A DNA stretch of 64,000 nucleotides from Apoda limacodes (lineage: Eukaryota > Arthropoda > Insecta > Lepidoptera > Limacodidae): positions 25,555,321-25,619,320 of the forward strand of contig OX291542.1 of NCBI GenBank assembly GCA_946406115.1. The letters are read 5' to 3'. The position numbers and the translations under genes were made by a program. The notes under the pieces were generated by a model, which did not search any database, was not told the origin of the DNA, and saw only the letters and a program-made list of their open reading frames with translations. Positions 1-12,394 of this stretch are shown in pieces (within the stretch, counting starts at the first letter, position 1; every line of letters begins with the position of its first letter).

Positions 1-37
1 TTAATAAAAATAGATTTTTTTTTTAATTAAAGTATTT

Positions 38-274
38 ATGAGCAGCCTAAAGTGGGGTAGTACCTCCGCCTTACAGAAAACCGTGGCCACAATAACGCTA
101 ACATTGAGTCGTATGGTGTTCCTGGCGGTGAGTAATGCTGCCAGAGCTCTTGAGGATTGCTGCGCGGACAGCGGAGGACCGGTCGCGGTGGTGCTCGTCG
201 CAGTCATTGCTCGGCGTAGACGCGTTGTGCTAGTAAGGTGGTACACAACTGGGGTTCAGAAACTAAACTTTTAA
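38..274. other. GC-richer block, unidentified, possibly a retrotransposon remnant
   Basis: Positions about 40-250 are clearly richer in G and C than the flanks and are open in more than one frame on both strands. I do not recognise either translation. An old piece of a GC-rich non-LTR element is one explanation; a cut-off exon of a neighbouring gene is another. Confidence 0.25.
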
Positions 275-925
275 ACACTTTAAATGTGGATTCCTATTTG
301 TTTGCACATAAATCAAAATTATATAATAATAATTTAAAAAAAATCAAAACAAAAATCTTCGTTTAATCATCGGAGTATTCAATAATTGAACTGATAAGAT
401 GCTGTATCCCAACACTAATATTACGATTACAATTTTCTTCTGCAGCCTTAATCACTAGAAAATCCTCTTCTAAGAAAAATTTACTTTATGACTGGAGAAA
501 TAGTCTTTTCTTTGTTAATATGTAAACTTAGAGTAACCTTGCCCTCTGGTGGCGTCAGGATCTCGTGTTGCTCCATTTACGTAAAGATTACAACCAATTT
601 TTGCAACAACAACACCTGTTCAAATAGGTTTCTGTCTAGGAACCTGTATACTGACAGGTATCAGTCGCCACACGCTCGTCGATAGGAAGTAGCGAGAAAA
701 GGAGGTAGAGACGTAGTGTGGCCACGATACTCGTAATGCAGCACGTCATGCCCGTCGCTCCGTCCGCGTTAAATTCGGGGTAACACGGTTCCCCTTTCCT
801 GATTTAGAACACAGAAGAGAACTCGGAACAGAATATTATTTTAATACACTACTGTAGACGATATTATATGTCTCTCCATTTGGGGATAGAATGAAAAGAT
901 TCAGGACTAATAAAAATTTTAGCTT
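275..925. other. No gene seen
   Basis: AT-rich sequence with one GC-richer patch near 700-790. No exon, RNA gene or named repeat was recognised. Confidence 0.4.
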
Positions 926-929
926 TCTA

Positions 930-1130
930 CCTTGAAAATTGCGGAATGCTCCATACAAACTTCCACCCCCCCATTTTGGGAAAGTGGGGGAGTTAGAAAG
1001 AAAGCCTATGTCACTCTCCATCCCTTCAACTATCTTACTTTAAAAATTTCGTTACTCCGTTTTGCCGTGAAAGACGGACAAGCAAACAGACACATATGTC
1101 ACAGACTTTCCCATTTATAATATAAGTATG
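930..1130 (+). repeat. Dispersed repeat (CCATACAAAC...TTTGCCGTGAAAGACGG type)
   Basis: The block runs from the 'ccatacaaacttcc' start through 'tttgccgtgaaagacgg' to 'ttataatataagtatgg'. It resembles a common lepidopteran interspersed repeat. Related CATACAAACTTT-led stretches occur at 31110-31260 and 31605-31800. Short frames in it are not genes. Confidence 0.5.
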
Positions 1131-1690
1131 GATTGTACATTTGATTTGATTAGATGAATACGTATCTGCCGGAAAGAAAACAAGCTATCTGCATAAACCA
1201 TCGGGCAGTCCGTAAATAGAACCTTTGATAGACTATCCTAGTCTCGGACTCGCCTTCGCTAAGTCTAGGCTACATTTTAATGTCAACACTAGACTATTAG
1301 CGATTAAATGACCGTGGCGAAAGCCCTGCTGTCGGTTACTGGCCAAATTGTATACCTTAGAAAAAAGAAACCTTTTCAATGGTTATAAGTCACAGTTGAA
1401 GTGAAGTCAGGTTTTGTTTGTTTGACAATATGAGACATATGATCAAACAAAAAGTTGGTACCTAACTATTCTAAAAGTTGGGTAGTTAACAAATTACAAG
1501 TAAAGAGTTTTACGCTGATTTAAAAAAGAGCAATGGTCTCTTTCAATTTGAATTATTTTCGGGACAATATTTTTTAGTTTGCGGCACAAAACAGAACTTA
1601 AACGGATCTTCGAAAAGTAATGTTGCCGTAATTTTATACATATAATTTTGTTTTTATTTGACAACTCATTTTTTTATCACAAAACTTTAA

Positions 1691-1980
1691 TTTACGGCGC
1701 AAAACTTCACAAAACATGGCTCAAAACTTTAGCAGGATCAGAGACTCACAAAAACAATATTTCGCTGTTGGGCTGAATTTAGATGCACAAAACTTTTGTT
1801 ATACGGCACAAAACTAGCAGAAAACCTTTAATCTTAGAAAAAAGTAATAAGGGTGCCTTAGTTTCTTGCCTTAGTACCTACAATTTTGCTTCTTTGATAA
1901 AGTTCTTGTCTGGTTTACGGCACAATACTTTGGCAGGATCAGATTTTAAAAGTAAATATTTCGCTATTATGACTCCAGCC
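1691..1980 (+). repeat. Degenerate direct repeat (TTTACGGCRCAAAAC unit)
   Basis: Two related units start near 1691 and 1914, each running TTTACGGC-CAAAAC, then GCAGGATCAGA, then AATATTTCGCT. Further short CGGCACAAAAC copies occur at about 1580, 1805 and 3045. The open frame across it is an effect of the repeat. Confidence 0.5.
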
Positions 1981-1989
1981 CTCCTACTT

Positions 1990-2690
1990 ATTAACCGACT
2001 TCGAAGAAGAAGGAAGTTCTGTGTTCAACGGGTAAATTTCTTTTATATGTCCACCGATTTCTCCGTCAATTGTAAAACAATTTCAAAAATTCTTTTTTTT
2101 ATTAGAAACAGTTTTTTTTTTATACCACTAAAGTGGCAAACAAGCTTACGATCCGCCTGATGGAAAGCGGTCACCATAGCCTATGGACGCTTGTAACAAC
2201 AGGGGTATCACTAGCGCGTTGCCGAACCTTCAGAAATCTAATAACTTCTTTCTTGAAGAACTCCATACTGTAGTCCTTGGAGAAAACCTTGGCAGGGAGC
2301 TCATTCCACAACTTAAGCGTTCGCGGGAGGAAGTTTCTCTGAAACCGCACAGTACGTATGCTGTGAGTATGCTTCTGAAATGGTCCCATATTAATGAAGT
2401 GGATTTAAAACTTAAACTTTTGGAGATGAAAAAATTTGAAGTTACTTTGAAACTGATAAAACACGCCTTTTATGTTGATGATTTTTTAAAATTTTGTTAC
2501 AAGTATGGATGTTTTTAGTGTAGAAATTCGTCACTCAAAAGCAAAAAATAAAAAACTTTTTAACAAAAAAACAACTGGCATTCAAAAAAAGCACTAAAGA
2601 GGTAAAAATAATCTTATTGCCAAAAATCTGATCAAAATTACCGTTTGAAGTTAGTGTGCAAGTGAAGTGTGTTATAAACTGTAAGGTACA
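1990..2690 (-). repeat. Dispersed repeat family A ('gacttc-aaaaa' type), interrupted by a LINE tail
   Basis: The two halves, about 1990-2102 and 2390-2690, match successive parts of the copy at 48254-48710. Shared landmarks include a 'caattgacggagaaatcggtgg' stretch, the 'attaatatgg' junction and the 'acttcaaacggtaatt' segment. The match resumes on both sides of a retrotransposon tail at 2103-2389, so the tail inserted into this element. A third copy is at about 26295-26760. Confidence 0.65.
2103..2389 (-). mobile_element. Non-LTR retrotransposon 3' tail (end of pol and 3' UTR), nested
   Basis: The minus strand encodes a short C-terminal stretch with LPRTLKLWNELPAKVF and EFFKKEVIRFLK, which resembles the extreme C-terminus of LINE pol proteins. 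It is followed by a 3' end reading 'cttgtttgccactttagtgg' and a T/A-rich tail. The copy is 5' truncated, as is usual for LINEs. Relatives lie at 4648-4865, 9275-9622, 18590-18645, 43830-43995 and 44325-44390. Confidence 0.65.
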
Positions 2691-2879
2691 AACAACAACT
2701 TTAAACTATATAATTCAGATCAAAAAACAAAAATTGAGGGGTCTCCATACAAAAAAAACCATTTTTTTGTTAACTGTAACATAAACGTAACGGTAACACA
2801 TACAAGCTTCAAAGAAAAAACGATTATAGTGTAAGCTCTAATAGTAAAACAACAAATAGGTTATAAAAACTGATCGATT

Positions 2880-2960
2880 GTGAGTCGGGCTCGGGTGGTC
2901 TATGGTGATATGGAACCCTCGGTCTACGAGTCCGAGTCGCAATTGGCCGGATATTTCGTT
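2880..2960 (+). repeat. 3' end of dispersed repeat family B
   Basis: 'ggaaccctcggt...gagtccgagtcgcaattggccgg' matches the end block of the longer copies at 34098-35030 and 54455-55155. Confidence 0.55.
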
Positions 2961-3246
2961 AATACACATATGTTGTGAGTTATTAACGTTATAGGGGCTG
3001 GAGTCGCGGCAATCCCCATTTTAAATCTTTAATAACTGCTCTTTGCGGCACAAAACTGTGATAATAAAATATAATCAATGCATTCAAAAGGCTTTATACT
3101 TTTTGATAGCGTAAAAATCGGACAAGTTTGTGTCGGACCTCGTATTACCCTTTTTTACTCGGTATATCATCTTATGGCGCTCCCGGATTTCGCGGGGAAA
3201 GTTAAAAAGTAAAGTATAAAACGAAAACTAAAAAGCTGTAAATAAA

Positions 3247-3656
3247 AATAATTAAAAGATCCTGACTGCAAAAACATTAAGAACTAAACAGAAATAAATA
3301 AGTACACCTAAAACATACCAATAGGTGGGACTCATTTCAATGCAAGAAGTATACCTACGCAGGTAGTAGATAGTACGCAGGGCCGTTATTAGAAAAAGTC
3401 TCGAGCTATTTGAACACTGGAATTCGAGACAAAAAAGTATAAAAGACCGGCTTACATCTCGAAACCTGTGAATGTACCTGCATACATTTTCCTCTCGAAT
3501 TTCAGATTCCGAATAGCTCGAGACTATTCCCAATAAGGTCTCAGATTGTTCAAAGTACTCGTATAGTAGTAACCTTAAAATGAGTTACGTATGCTTATTG
3601 CTATGCATATTTCTTTTTAGTTCTTAATGTTTTTGCAGTCGGGTTATTTAATTATT
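3247..3656. mobile_element. Inverted-repeat element (MITE-like) with a second MITE inside
   Basis: The left arm at about 3260-3290 (CTGACTGCAAAAACATTAAG...) is matched in reverse by the right arm at about 3609-3645 (...CTTAATGTTTTTGCAGTCGG). Between them, at 3378-3544, sits a smaller inverted-repeat element shared with 61198-61341. No transposase frame is present. The open frame across 3252-3533 is an artefact of the repeat. Confidence 0.65.
3378..3544. mobile_element. MITE with CAGGG ends, copy 1
   Basis: The left arm carries GTCTCGAGCTATTTGAAC and the right arm GAATAGCTCGAGACTATTCC. The arms are diverged. Its better preserved relative is at 61198-61341. Confidence 0.65.
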
Positions 3657-3694
3657 TGAAAATTTAAAACATATTAGTTGAAAATTTACTTCGT

Positions 3695-3815
3695 TCGATC
3701 TACTAAAAGATAGAGCCCTTTACAGGTCGGACAAGCAAAGAGACAGCGTAGGCTTAGATATGCGGCTCCGTTGGCACACGATAGGCACCCTTTGTGTATG
3801 GAACCCTGAAAACAT
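3695..3815 (+). repeat. Dispersed repeat (AAAAGATAGAGCCCT type), copy 1
   Basis: The stretch 'aaaagatagagccctttacagg...ggaaccct' matches 23444-23556 in the same orientation, including 'gacagcgtaggctta'. Function unknown. Confidence 0.55.
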
Positions 3816-4645
3816 GCAAATATTATTTTCTCAATATCAAATACCTACTATCGTATTTTAAGCACTGCGATATCTAATAAATAAATCAGTCTTATAAAAT
3901 TGATTGCATCGAAGATTGTTGTAGCTACATATTTGTCCATGCGGCTTTGTTCACGTTTGTACTTATTGTCTGGCCTTGAGATTTAAGTTAATTGCTTACG
4001 AAGCAGATAATATTACTTGATATGTTGACATGATAACGTAAGTCATAAAATAAAATATGGGTATGAGTCATCGATAATAAGTTAAAAGTAGCTGGAGTTT
4101 CCATTGGTAATAACTGTAATTGTTTTATATAATTATATATTAAAATAACAACTATAAGTATGTAGTATAGGTACAGGTCTAGAAAACATATGTTAATTAA
4201 AAAAAACGCCGACTACGCATTGAACACACTAAGAAAAAATGTTAAGTACCAAAACGTTGATTGATCTACAAAAGTGTTCATGTAGTTACTACAAAGTACC
4301 ATTATTTATAGTATTCTATTGTCTATGTCGGTGGGCACTAATATTGTTGTCAACAAACCACAGTATGAATAATCACCAGGCACGCCGACTTAATAAGATT
4401 GTTGGTAATGGCTAGCCCTTCAAAATACAGTAAACCTACGAAAACACTGTAAATGCACAAGCAACTTGTATTGTCTGCCTTTGTCAAGTAAGCTTACCCC
4501 GAACAGAAAACAAAAACGGTACTTGTACAAATCGTTAGTATTTTGTTAGTTAAAGCAAAATTATCGTAAGTATGTAATACGCGTTTTTAAAAATTATAAA
4601 TGACTAATAAAAATTATACTAACCCCAAGCTTAATACAACTAAGG
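3816..4645. other. No gene seen
   Basis: AT-rich sequence without exon-like or named repeat content. Confidence 0.4.
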
Positions 4646-4647
4646 TG

Positions 4648-4865
4648 ACAAACAAGCTTCCGGTCCGCCTGATGGTAAGGGGTCACCGCAGCCCATGGAC
4701 GCTTGCAACACCTGGGACATCACTCGCGCATTACCGACCGACTCTAATAACTTCTTTATTGAAGAACCCCATACTGTAGTCCTTAGATAAAACCTTGGCA
4801 GGGAACTCATTCCTAAACCTTAGCGTTCGCGGGAGGAAGTTTCTCTGATACCGCACTGTACGTGA
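4648..4865 (-). mobile_element. Non-LTR retrotransposon 3' tail, second copy
   Basis: This stretch parallels 2103-2389 base by base in long runs ('aacaagctt...gtccgcctgatgg', 'accttggcagggaactcatt', 'gcgttcgcgggaggaagttt'), with small deletions that break the reading frame. Confidence 0.65.
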
Positions 4866-5609
4866 CAATTTAAGGTATAAGGATCATGGATGAATTCCCT
4901 GCGAGCGTAAAAAACCTAGGTAAAAAGCGTATTTGGCATTGCATACTAACGCCAGTGTTACGCATACTAACGTAAATTAACGAAATACTGCCTTTCTGCG
5001 TGGTTATTGAACAATTTTAAATCTTGGGGTCGGCCACCAAGTTAACCGGCCCTAACAGATCTTTAAAAAAAACTTGTATTAAGTAATAAATGATAATTTT
5101 GCCTTAACCAACGAAATACAAACGTTTACTACTAGTGCGGTTTTCTGTTAGGGGTCGGCTAACTTGACATAGGTCGTGCGCAGTCGATTTTGCTAGGACT
5201 TGGCCTTTTAATTCTGTGCACATAAATCGATTTGTTTAACAACGCTAAGAAGCAATGAAATGAGTTGGTTTTTAGCACAGAGATTTTTAAAGGGATGGAG
5301 AAGGACATAGAGTACTTTTTATACCGGAAAATTTAATGTAGGGTGATGAGTGAGCGATTTGAGTAGGTATTATTATGGATATCTTAAAAACAGATTATAT
5401 GCAAATAAATTTTCTTAAAAGCTCTTTTATCGTGTGGCTACTAAAAATATAACAATTTAAAAGGTATAATGATCCTTTATCGATACTTCGCTTTACAATT
5501 TTCGTGATAAAAATAAGAAATCTCTTCCTCTATAGATTTGCTATATTTCTGTGTTCATAAGGGAAGTATAATTGTATGATAAATAATAGATATGTTTAAA
5601 ACATATAAA
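4866..5609. other. No gene seen
   Basis: AT-rich sequence; nothing recognised. Confidence 0.4.
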
Positions 5610-5822
5610 TCTATACTAATATTATAAATGCGAAAGTAACTCTGCCCGTCTGTCTGCACTCTTCACGCTTAAACCACTGATCCGATTTAGATAAAATTTG
5701 GCACTGAGATAGATTGAGTCTCGAGAAAGGATATAGGCTACTTGAAAACGTCAAGTGTGAGTCGGTTTTTTTCTACAATTGAGGAGTTGCCGTTGATATT
5801 CTACACCGCGGTCAAAAGCTTG
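5610..5822 (+). mobile_element. Short Helitron-like element (Lep1 type), degraded 3' end
   Basis: It begins TCTATACTAATATTATAAA directly after an A, the usual 5' end and target base of these elements. The interior holds the familiar 'cttaaaccactgatccgat' and 'gaggagttgccgtt' segments. The expected GGCAAAAGCTAG end appears only as GTCAAAAGCTTG, so the 3' end has decayed. Confidence 0.65.
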
Positions 5823-6329
5823 TAAATTATAAATAACTATATCTCCATAACTATTGATCATAGACTAGTAGTTTATTTTTAAAAAAATTATAGATTTCAG
5901 ATGACAGTTGTCAAACTAGACAGATCTTAAAAACGGAAATTAAAAAATGGCAGCAATTCCCCCTCCGCGCCGTGCGCGATGCGTCACAGTCCTTACTCAA
6001 CATGAAAAATATTTGATCTTTTAGCTATTTAGATATAGAGCACAACAACATCCTGAAGCCGCATTTTGTATCCGATATTTGTGATATTTACCTGATATAA
6101 ACCAAACCGTATTCCCCGACTTTGTTATCATCAGTTTTCTGGCTTTTGTGGAAGCAAATTCGAAGACGTATCTAGGTCAATGTTTGACATAAAAATAATT
6201 CTAAAAAATTTATCCATTGTACAATGTGTGTACAATGTGCACAAAAAAATATTTAAAACAATTCTCGATGTTCAAATAATTGTTATTTTTTCATACAACT
6301 CCCGGACTACCAAACGTAATAAGGTTACT

Positions 6330-7480
6330 ACATTGCCCTATAAAAGAGTAACTTATTTTGTGCAGATGTATCATGCACCAACAGCTTATTTTTACTTCTG
6401 GTATTTACTTTGTGAACGTCACTTTTCTTGCTGAAACTATTGATATTTTTATGGACATATTAAAGATTTTCATATATGTACTGTGACACTAAAGTTAAAA
6501 TATTTACTTCCCTTAACCTATCCCTCAGAGATATCCTAGATCCTTATTTATAAATGGCACGAATTGCCCGTTTTTTTGTAACAAAAATATTGTATTTGCA
6601 TCAGCAGCGCTACCCCACAACAAGATACCATATGTCATTATTAAACTATGGAAATAGGTAAAATATACTATTTTTGCAGTGTCGATATCGGACAATTGTC
6701 TTATTTTCTTGATCGCATACACAGCAGAGCTAAGTTTTTTGGCTAGGTTATGAATATGAGGACCCCTTTCAAATTTGGAGTCCAGCGATATGCCAAGAAA
6801 GACTTTTGAATTTACTAGTACTAATTGCTCGCCGTTAATATTAATACATCTCTGTATCCGTCTAACATTTGGTAAATTTAACACATTTGGTTTTTTTTCT
6901 CATTAAGTAACAAATTATTAGCGTTAAACCTATTTACAATTTTAGAAAGGGCATTATTTAATTCATCAAAATATGTCTGTCGTCTCTTAACTTTTAAAAG
7001 TAAAGAGGTGTCATCAGCAAATAAGACAATGTCATGGTTTTTTACATGATATGGAAGATCATTAATGTAAATTAGAAATAGAAAAGGACCTAAAATTGAG
7101 CCCTGAGGGACTCCCATAGTGACTGCTGATCCCGGAGATCTTTCACCGTTGACATCTATTTTCTGTACTGTGAGGTCAATAGGTCGAAAGCTTTGCCTCT
7201 TATTCCTTATGTGGCAAACCCTTTACAATAGGGAAATGTTATCATTACATTTTTTTTTTACTTTAAGTGCGCTTATAATTTTTATAATATTGTATTGTCT
7301 TAATACTCTTTTATTTACATTACCTCAGTTACCGATTAAAGTTACTAATGTAGAGGATGGACTGATTTTGTCAGTCTTTATTAATCTTCTTATTATATTA
7401 ACATAATTGGCATTAAGCATACAATTATTTAAAACCGGTTGTCCTAGACTTGAGATGAGAAAGTCTTTTCCCATTTCATC
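6330..7480 (-). pseudogene. Broken non-LTR retrotransposon reverse transcriptase (CR1/Jockey-like)
   Basis: On the minus strand, 7117-6878 encodes GVPQGSILGPFLFLIYINDL and the FADDTS box, the catalytic Asp pair of reverse transcriptase. A second frame, 6884-6525, continues the thumb-like region (FLGISLD, YGILLWGS). A third, about 6535-6450, gives SLRDRLREVNILTLVSQYIY, which is conserved near the end of these pol proteins. Further upstream, about 7250-7150, weak RT-like residues including a GIRGKAF stretch appear with a stop and a frame change. At least three frameshifts and several stops show the copy is dead. The outer ends are uncertain. Confidence 0.8.
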
Positions 7481-8164
7481 GCAAAACATTACTTAATTGC
7501 CATCAACATTACATTTTTGTGAAACACTAGTTGAGTGAGAACTGTTGTGAGCATATGATTGTTGCTCGGATTCCAAACAGACACACATTGATGACTGAGG
7601 TGTTGGTAAAGGTAGTATCAAAGCTGCGCAATCCGGCTGCGCATCGCTGAGGCATTTACAATCACACATGCTGTGATTGAGTTGTAATGACTCAGAACGA
7701 CGTTGTCCGTGTTACTAAATTTATATGGGAATCTTATAGCCTGAGCTCACAACCATGTGTTATCGTTTTACAGCCAAAACTTATGAAATTCTTATATTAG
7801 GTTATACTGAACACGACTAAACGTCTAGATCTGCGGAACCAAGCTCTTAAACATATCTCAGCTTTGTGGAGGCACTTTTTTACTACGTCAAAAAAAGATA
7901 GTAGAATAATCATATTCTGTCTGATATTAAAAATGTTAATACATAGATTTCGTAATTTTATTACGAAAATGTTTTTTTTCGGACATTTTGCGCGTCGCAT
8001 CTGGTCTAATCTGACTTTCCAAAAATCTTCAAAAATGGAAATAAAACCGACCTGTATTACCTGCAGCAAACCGGTTAATATTTGGAGGTTCCCAGCGACC
8101 TAGTGAAAAGACGGCGAAACCCTTATAGGATCACAGGACATAGGACATAATATGTAATACTACT
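7481..8164. other. No gene seen
   Basis: Nothing recognised. Open frames at 7797-8103 overlap on both strands and show no domain. Confidence 0.35.
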
Positions 8165-8459
8165 TCCTACTAATATTATAAATGTGAAAGATTGTATGTC
8201 TGGATGGATCTTTGTTACTCAATCACGCTTGGCATACATATAGGTTAGGTCCTGGAATAGCATATAGGCTACTTTATGCCTAAAAATTCAAAAGCTCCTG
8301 CGGGGATAACTATAAAAGAGTTAAACGAACTATTGCTGCACCTAAGCATGCTATAGCAATTCATTGGTATAACCAATCAATTAATTAATTGGAGTTAATT
8401 AAGGAATTCCACGCCGATAACTAAAATTTAGGGCGGGCGCAGCCGCTGGCTAAGTCTAG
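8165..8459 (+). mobile_element. Helitron-like element with both ends
   Basis: The 5' end reads TTCCTACTAATATTATAAA, close to the consensus start. The 3' end has GGGCGGGCGCAGCCGCTGGC, a small GC hairpin, then CTAG at 8456-8459 followed by T, the diagnostic Helitron end. No Rep/helicase coding is present, so it would depend on other elements. Confidence 0.75.
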
Positions 8460-8929
8460 TAATAAATAATAATCTGTTGACATTTTTACCTAGCCTGATA
8501 TTGTGTAGGTATTTCTTTCCTTCCCCTCCCTATTTTCTGATTTGACTACTTGAAGTCTTGTGTACAATATGTATGTAGCTTGTGAAATGCGGTCTGTATA
8601 AAATTATAGATTACAGGAAAACCCATGAGATATCTATGTAATGGTCTTAAAATAACATTGTAAATCACTTAATATTGGGCATAGGTACAAACTCACAAAT
8701 TCAACTGTTTGCAAACTGTATAGCGTGACGTATCGAATGAAGGGACTTGTCGTGAGGATGTTTCTTTTTTTAAAAAAATTTCTCATTGATAATTTTAAAG
8801 TTATTTGAGATCATAAATGAAATTTGACCATTCTGCCTTTCTAATTTCTTAAAAAATTGTTATTGATTACAAGAAAACCTGTGAGAAGCCTATGGCCTTA
8901 GTACAAAGCCAATGCCGGAATTGTGCCTA

Positions 8930-10760
8930 TGGAAGTTGGTGCCTTTTAGTTTTTGCGCGGCCATCAACCAAACCTCTTTTTTGCTAAAAATGATGCAGTC
9001 GGAACTGAGTTATAAAGGTAAATACACTAGCAACTGTGAGGATTCCTACAGATTTCCCGTATAGCCATCTACTAAATATTTTTATTTTTTATTAAGAATA
9101 CTGTAACGAAATAAAAAAAAGTATGACATATGTACCTCTAATCTTAGTCGGAACTGGGCTATAAAAGTTAGAAGTCGACAAAAAATGTAGTAACTTTTAC
9201 AGATTTTTAGTATTTTTTTTCTCGAAATCATTAGCCAAATCTTTGATAACAATTATGCAATGAATAAAAGTTTGGGTTTTTTATATCTCTAAGGTGGCAA
9301 ATTAGCTTATAGTCCTCCTGATGGTAAGCGGTCACCGTAGCTTACGGACGGTACTGACACCATCCGTAACAATCGCGTGTTGCCGACCCTTCAAAAATCT
9401 AATAACTTCAATCTTGAAGAATCTTATATTTTAGTCCTTCAAGAAAACCTTGACAGAGAGCTGATTCCACAACCTAAGGGTTCGCGACGGAAGTTTCTCT
9501 GAAACCGCACCGTACCTGAAGGTTCTAAGGTGTGTGTAATTTCCTGCCAATGCCGAACGGTGCGACGGTGTAGGAAGTAGCCGTGAGAATAATTTCGAAA
9601 AATACTTTAGAACACATCCCATTCACAAGCGGTAGAACACAAAGAGGGAAGCAAACTCTCTCCTCAGACTTAGGCTCAATCACCTTGGAGAGTTGAACAT
9701 AAATACCTCTTAACTCAGTTAAAACTGAGTTATAAAGGTTAGAAGTCGACAAATAAAAGTAGTAATGAATACTGAATGAATTGTCTATTTGCGTAGCTGT
9801 CAACCAAACCTTTTTATTTTTCGGTAGAGAACGAACATAACTTAATTTGACTAGATTACATCTTAACTCCGTTTGAACAGCTTTATACGGGTTAGAAGCA
9901 TACATGTGTAAGTTTAGGGTTTTTTTTTTCATGAAAAAATCAACCAATGCTTTTTATTTTAGTCCAACCTATTGTAATTAACAAAATGTTCGTTTGGTTT
10001 AGACTGCGGTATGTAAATTTCTAAAAGTGGTATTACTTAGTTCTGAAGAGGCATAACAATTTCATAAAGGCATTTCTTCCTTTGTATAAAACGAGTGTCG
10101 TGATTGGCGGTTAAGGAACAGCTTACAATTTATCCAAAGGACAAAGTCAACGTCAGTAACTTAAAACATATTTTTGTTACAACCTGTTTTAGCAACGTCG
10201 GAAAGTGATCTGACATGTCCAGACTAAGGGATTATAGCATTTAAATGTGTACCAGTCATCTTTATTTACAAATAAACATACGCTTTCGCCTAGGTTTAAT
10301 AAACAAAACTATATTTAAAGCCAGACTTTGCCCTCACTAGTTTTGTTGGCTTTGCATTAATATTGTTAACCTTACTGTGAATGACGACAAACGGTTTATA
10401 GAAGGAAAACAATGTTTTCATTACACTTTGTTACACTGCATACCCTCATAACGAACCGAGTTATATCTCTATATTGTAAGCAAGTGTTATTCATCGCGTT
10501 AGTTTTAAACAAAATATTAAGTTTTGGTTGATGGCTACATAAAAATAAAAATCAAAATATACTACAGCTAGTATATTCTTTACCTGTATATTGCTTTTCG
10601 AAATAATTGTTGTACTTTTCTATACATAAAAATCTAGTCGACTTTCAACCTATATAACTTGGTTCCGACTGAGTTTAGAAAGGTTCATTTAGTACTTACT
10701 AAATTTTGTTCACTGCACCATTTTGAATAATTAATAATAAAGTTTGATTGATGGCCGCGT
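8930..10760. repeat. Cluster of related diverged repeat fragments
   Basis: Near-copies of 'gaactgagttataaaggttagaagtcgac' appear at about 9000, 9150, 9720 and, reversed, 10630-10680. They are accompanied by 'gccatcaaccaaacct'-like segments. A LINE tail at 9275-9622 lies between two of the fragments. I could not define element ends. Confidence 0.45.
9275..9622 (-). mobile_element. Non-LTR retrotransposon 3' tail, third copy
   Basis: It has the same order of landmarks as 2103-2389 ('ctaaggtggcaaattagctt', 'gatggtaagcggtcaccg', 'gacggaagtttctctgaaac'). It extends about 100 bases further into pol, where the minus strand reads SRTLRLWNQLSVKVFLKD. Confidence 0.65.
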
Positions 10761-12394
10761 GAAATAAAAGGCACCACTTTGAGGCAAGAGCATTTCTTAA
10801 TATTTGGCGTAGGTACAAACTTACAAAATCAACATACCGTGTGACATATTAAATGAAAGGTCTTGTTATGACAGTTTTATAGTTTTTGAATAAATAGTTT
10901 TGAAGTTATTCCAGAAAATAGATAAAAAATGACTCGTTATCTCCATAAATACTGAGCCTAAAATTTAGAAATATTTCCAACCAAATTTGATTTGAAAATC
11001 AGTTTTTCTTAAAACAGTTTTTGTTAAGAGTATTTATTAAAAACCTCTATTCGTGTTTTTTGTAAGATTGTAGAACATGAAGTTAAAAGTTAGAGGGCGA
11101 GGAGACATTTTTTATAAGAAGCTCAAATGCTTTTTTTAAGTCCTAACCAATGACAATGGGGTACGCAATAAAAAAATCACACCTTAGTACTGAGAGCTAT
11201 CCTTAATAATAGTTATTTGTGCAACAAGTGGGGAAAGTTGTTTTTGTGAAGATTGCCACGAGTAATTCAAATATAGACTACTGAGCACGGCGAGGGATTT
11301 AAAGGCACGAGACCTAAAATAATTTGCTCTCCTGTGAAACATAAAACTTTTCACCTATACCAGTGTGAAAAAATTAAGCAATACTACCTACTATGCTCTG
11401 CTCCTATAAAAAACTAAACAATAAGTTGGTACTAACTATTCTTATAGCACCTCCTGAAATTCGCAAATTATTGAACAAGTCGTATGCTTTCAGATATTTT
11501 TACGTGACTTTTTTGGTAAAAGCTTAGTTCAGCATTAGACACTTGTTGTCTTAGCTTTTCTGGCGTTAAAGAATATCTTCGTAACTTGAGTCACTCATTT
11601 AAAAAAATACAATATATACATACGTAAAAAACAAGCTATAGTTAAAATTACTAATTAGTTTCGCGCCATTTCGCTTTCTTTTTCTTTAGACGTGTTCTTT
11701 AGACGTTCAGAAATTTACTGTATGCCATTTTTATCAAAAACAAAGCATAATTGTTTTGAAATTAACGCTATTAAATATTAGTAGGATTATAAATCACAAA
11801 TATTAAGTACGTCAACAATGAAAAATGCAATGTAGTTATGCTTTTTATTAAAATAAATTTGTTTCTGAACCAATCATCGCGTTGTTTTTTTTTTCATTAT
11901 CGCAAAATCCCAAAAGGTAATATTTGAACGTTACATTTCTTTGTCTCACGCTCGCAGCAAAAATGGATTTTACCCACTGTTATTGAAATAACTGTTGTTA
12001 AAACAGCAAAACCACTGTTTTAGTGCTAGAGAAGTGAAAAGTCTTTTAGTTCATTACAAAATGTAAAGCTGTTCTCAAAAATCAATTTTCTGAAAATTAC
12101 ATCAGAATTCATGCAAAACTGTCGGCTTCGTGCCTCAGTGGGTTATAACCCAGCTGCTGAATTGAGGAGCGTGGGTTCATAGGGTAGAGCAACATTTTCA
12201 TATCAAATACGAAATCCTTAGTGGTTTCGTCATATCCGTTCGTTAGGCCCTTTGTCTGTTTGTCACAGACATTCCGCTATATTTCCAATATTTCCACCGA
12301 TTTCTGATGAAATTTCACGGACATGAAGTGTCTTATATAAACGGCGATATGGCGTATAGTATAGTAATGAAATTAAGCTTAAAAAATTAGGGGA
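10761..12394. other. No gene seen
   Basis: AT-rich intergenic sequence. No exon, RNA gene or clear repeat was recognised. Confidence 0.4.

Noticed and set aside
1783..2160. 125-codon plus-strand open frame
   Set aside because: It runs from a degenerate direct repeat into a family A repeat and a LINE tail. No domain is seen.
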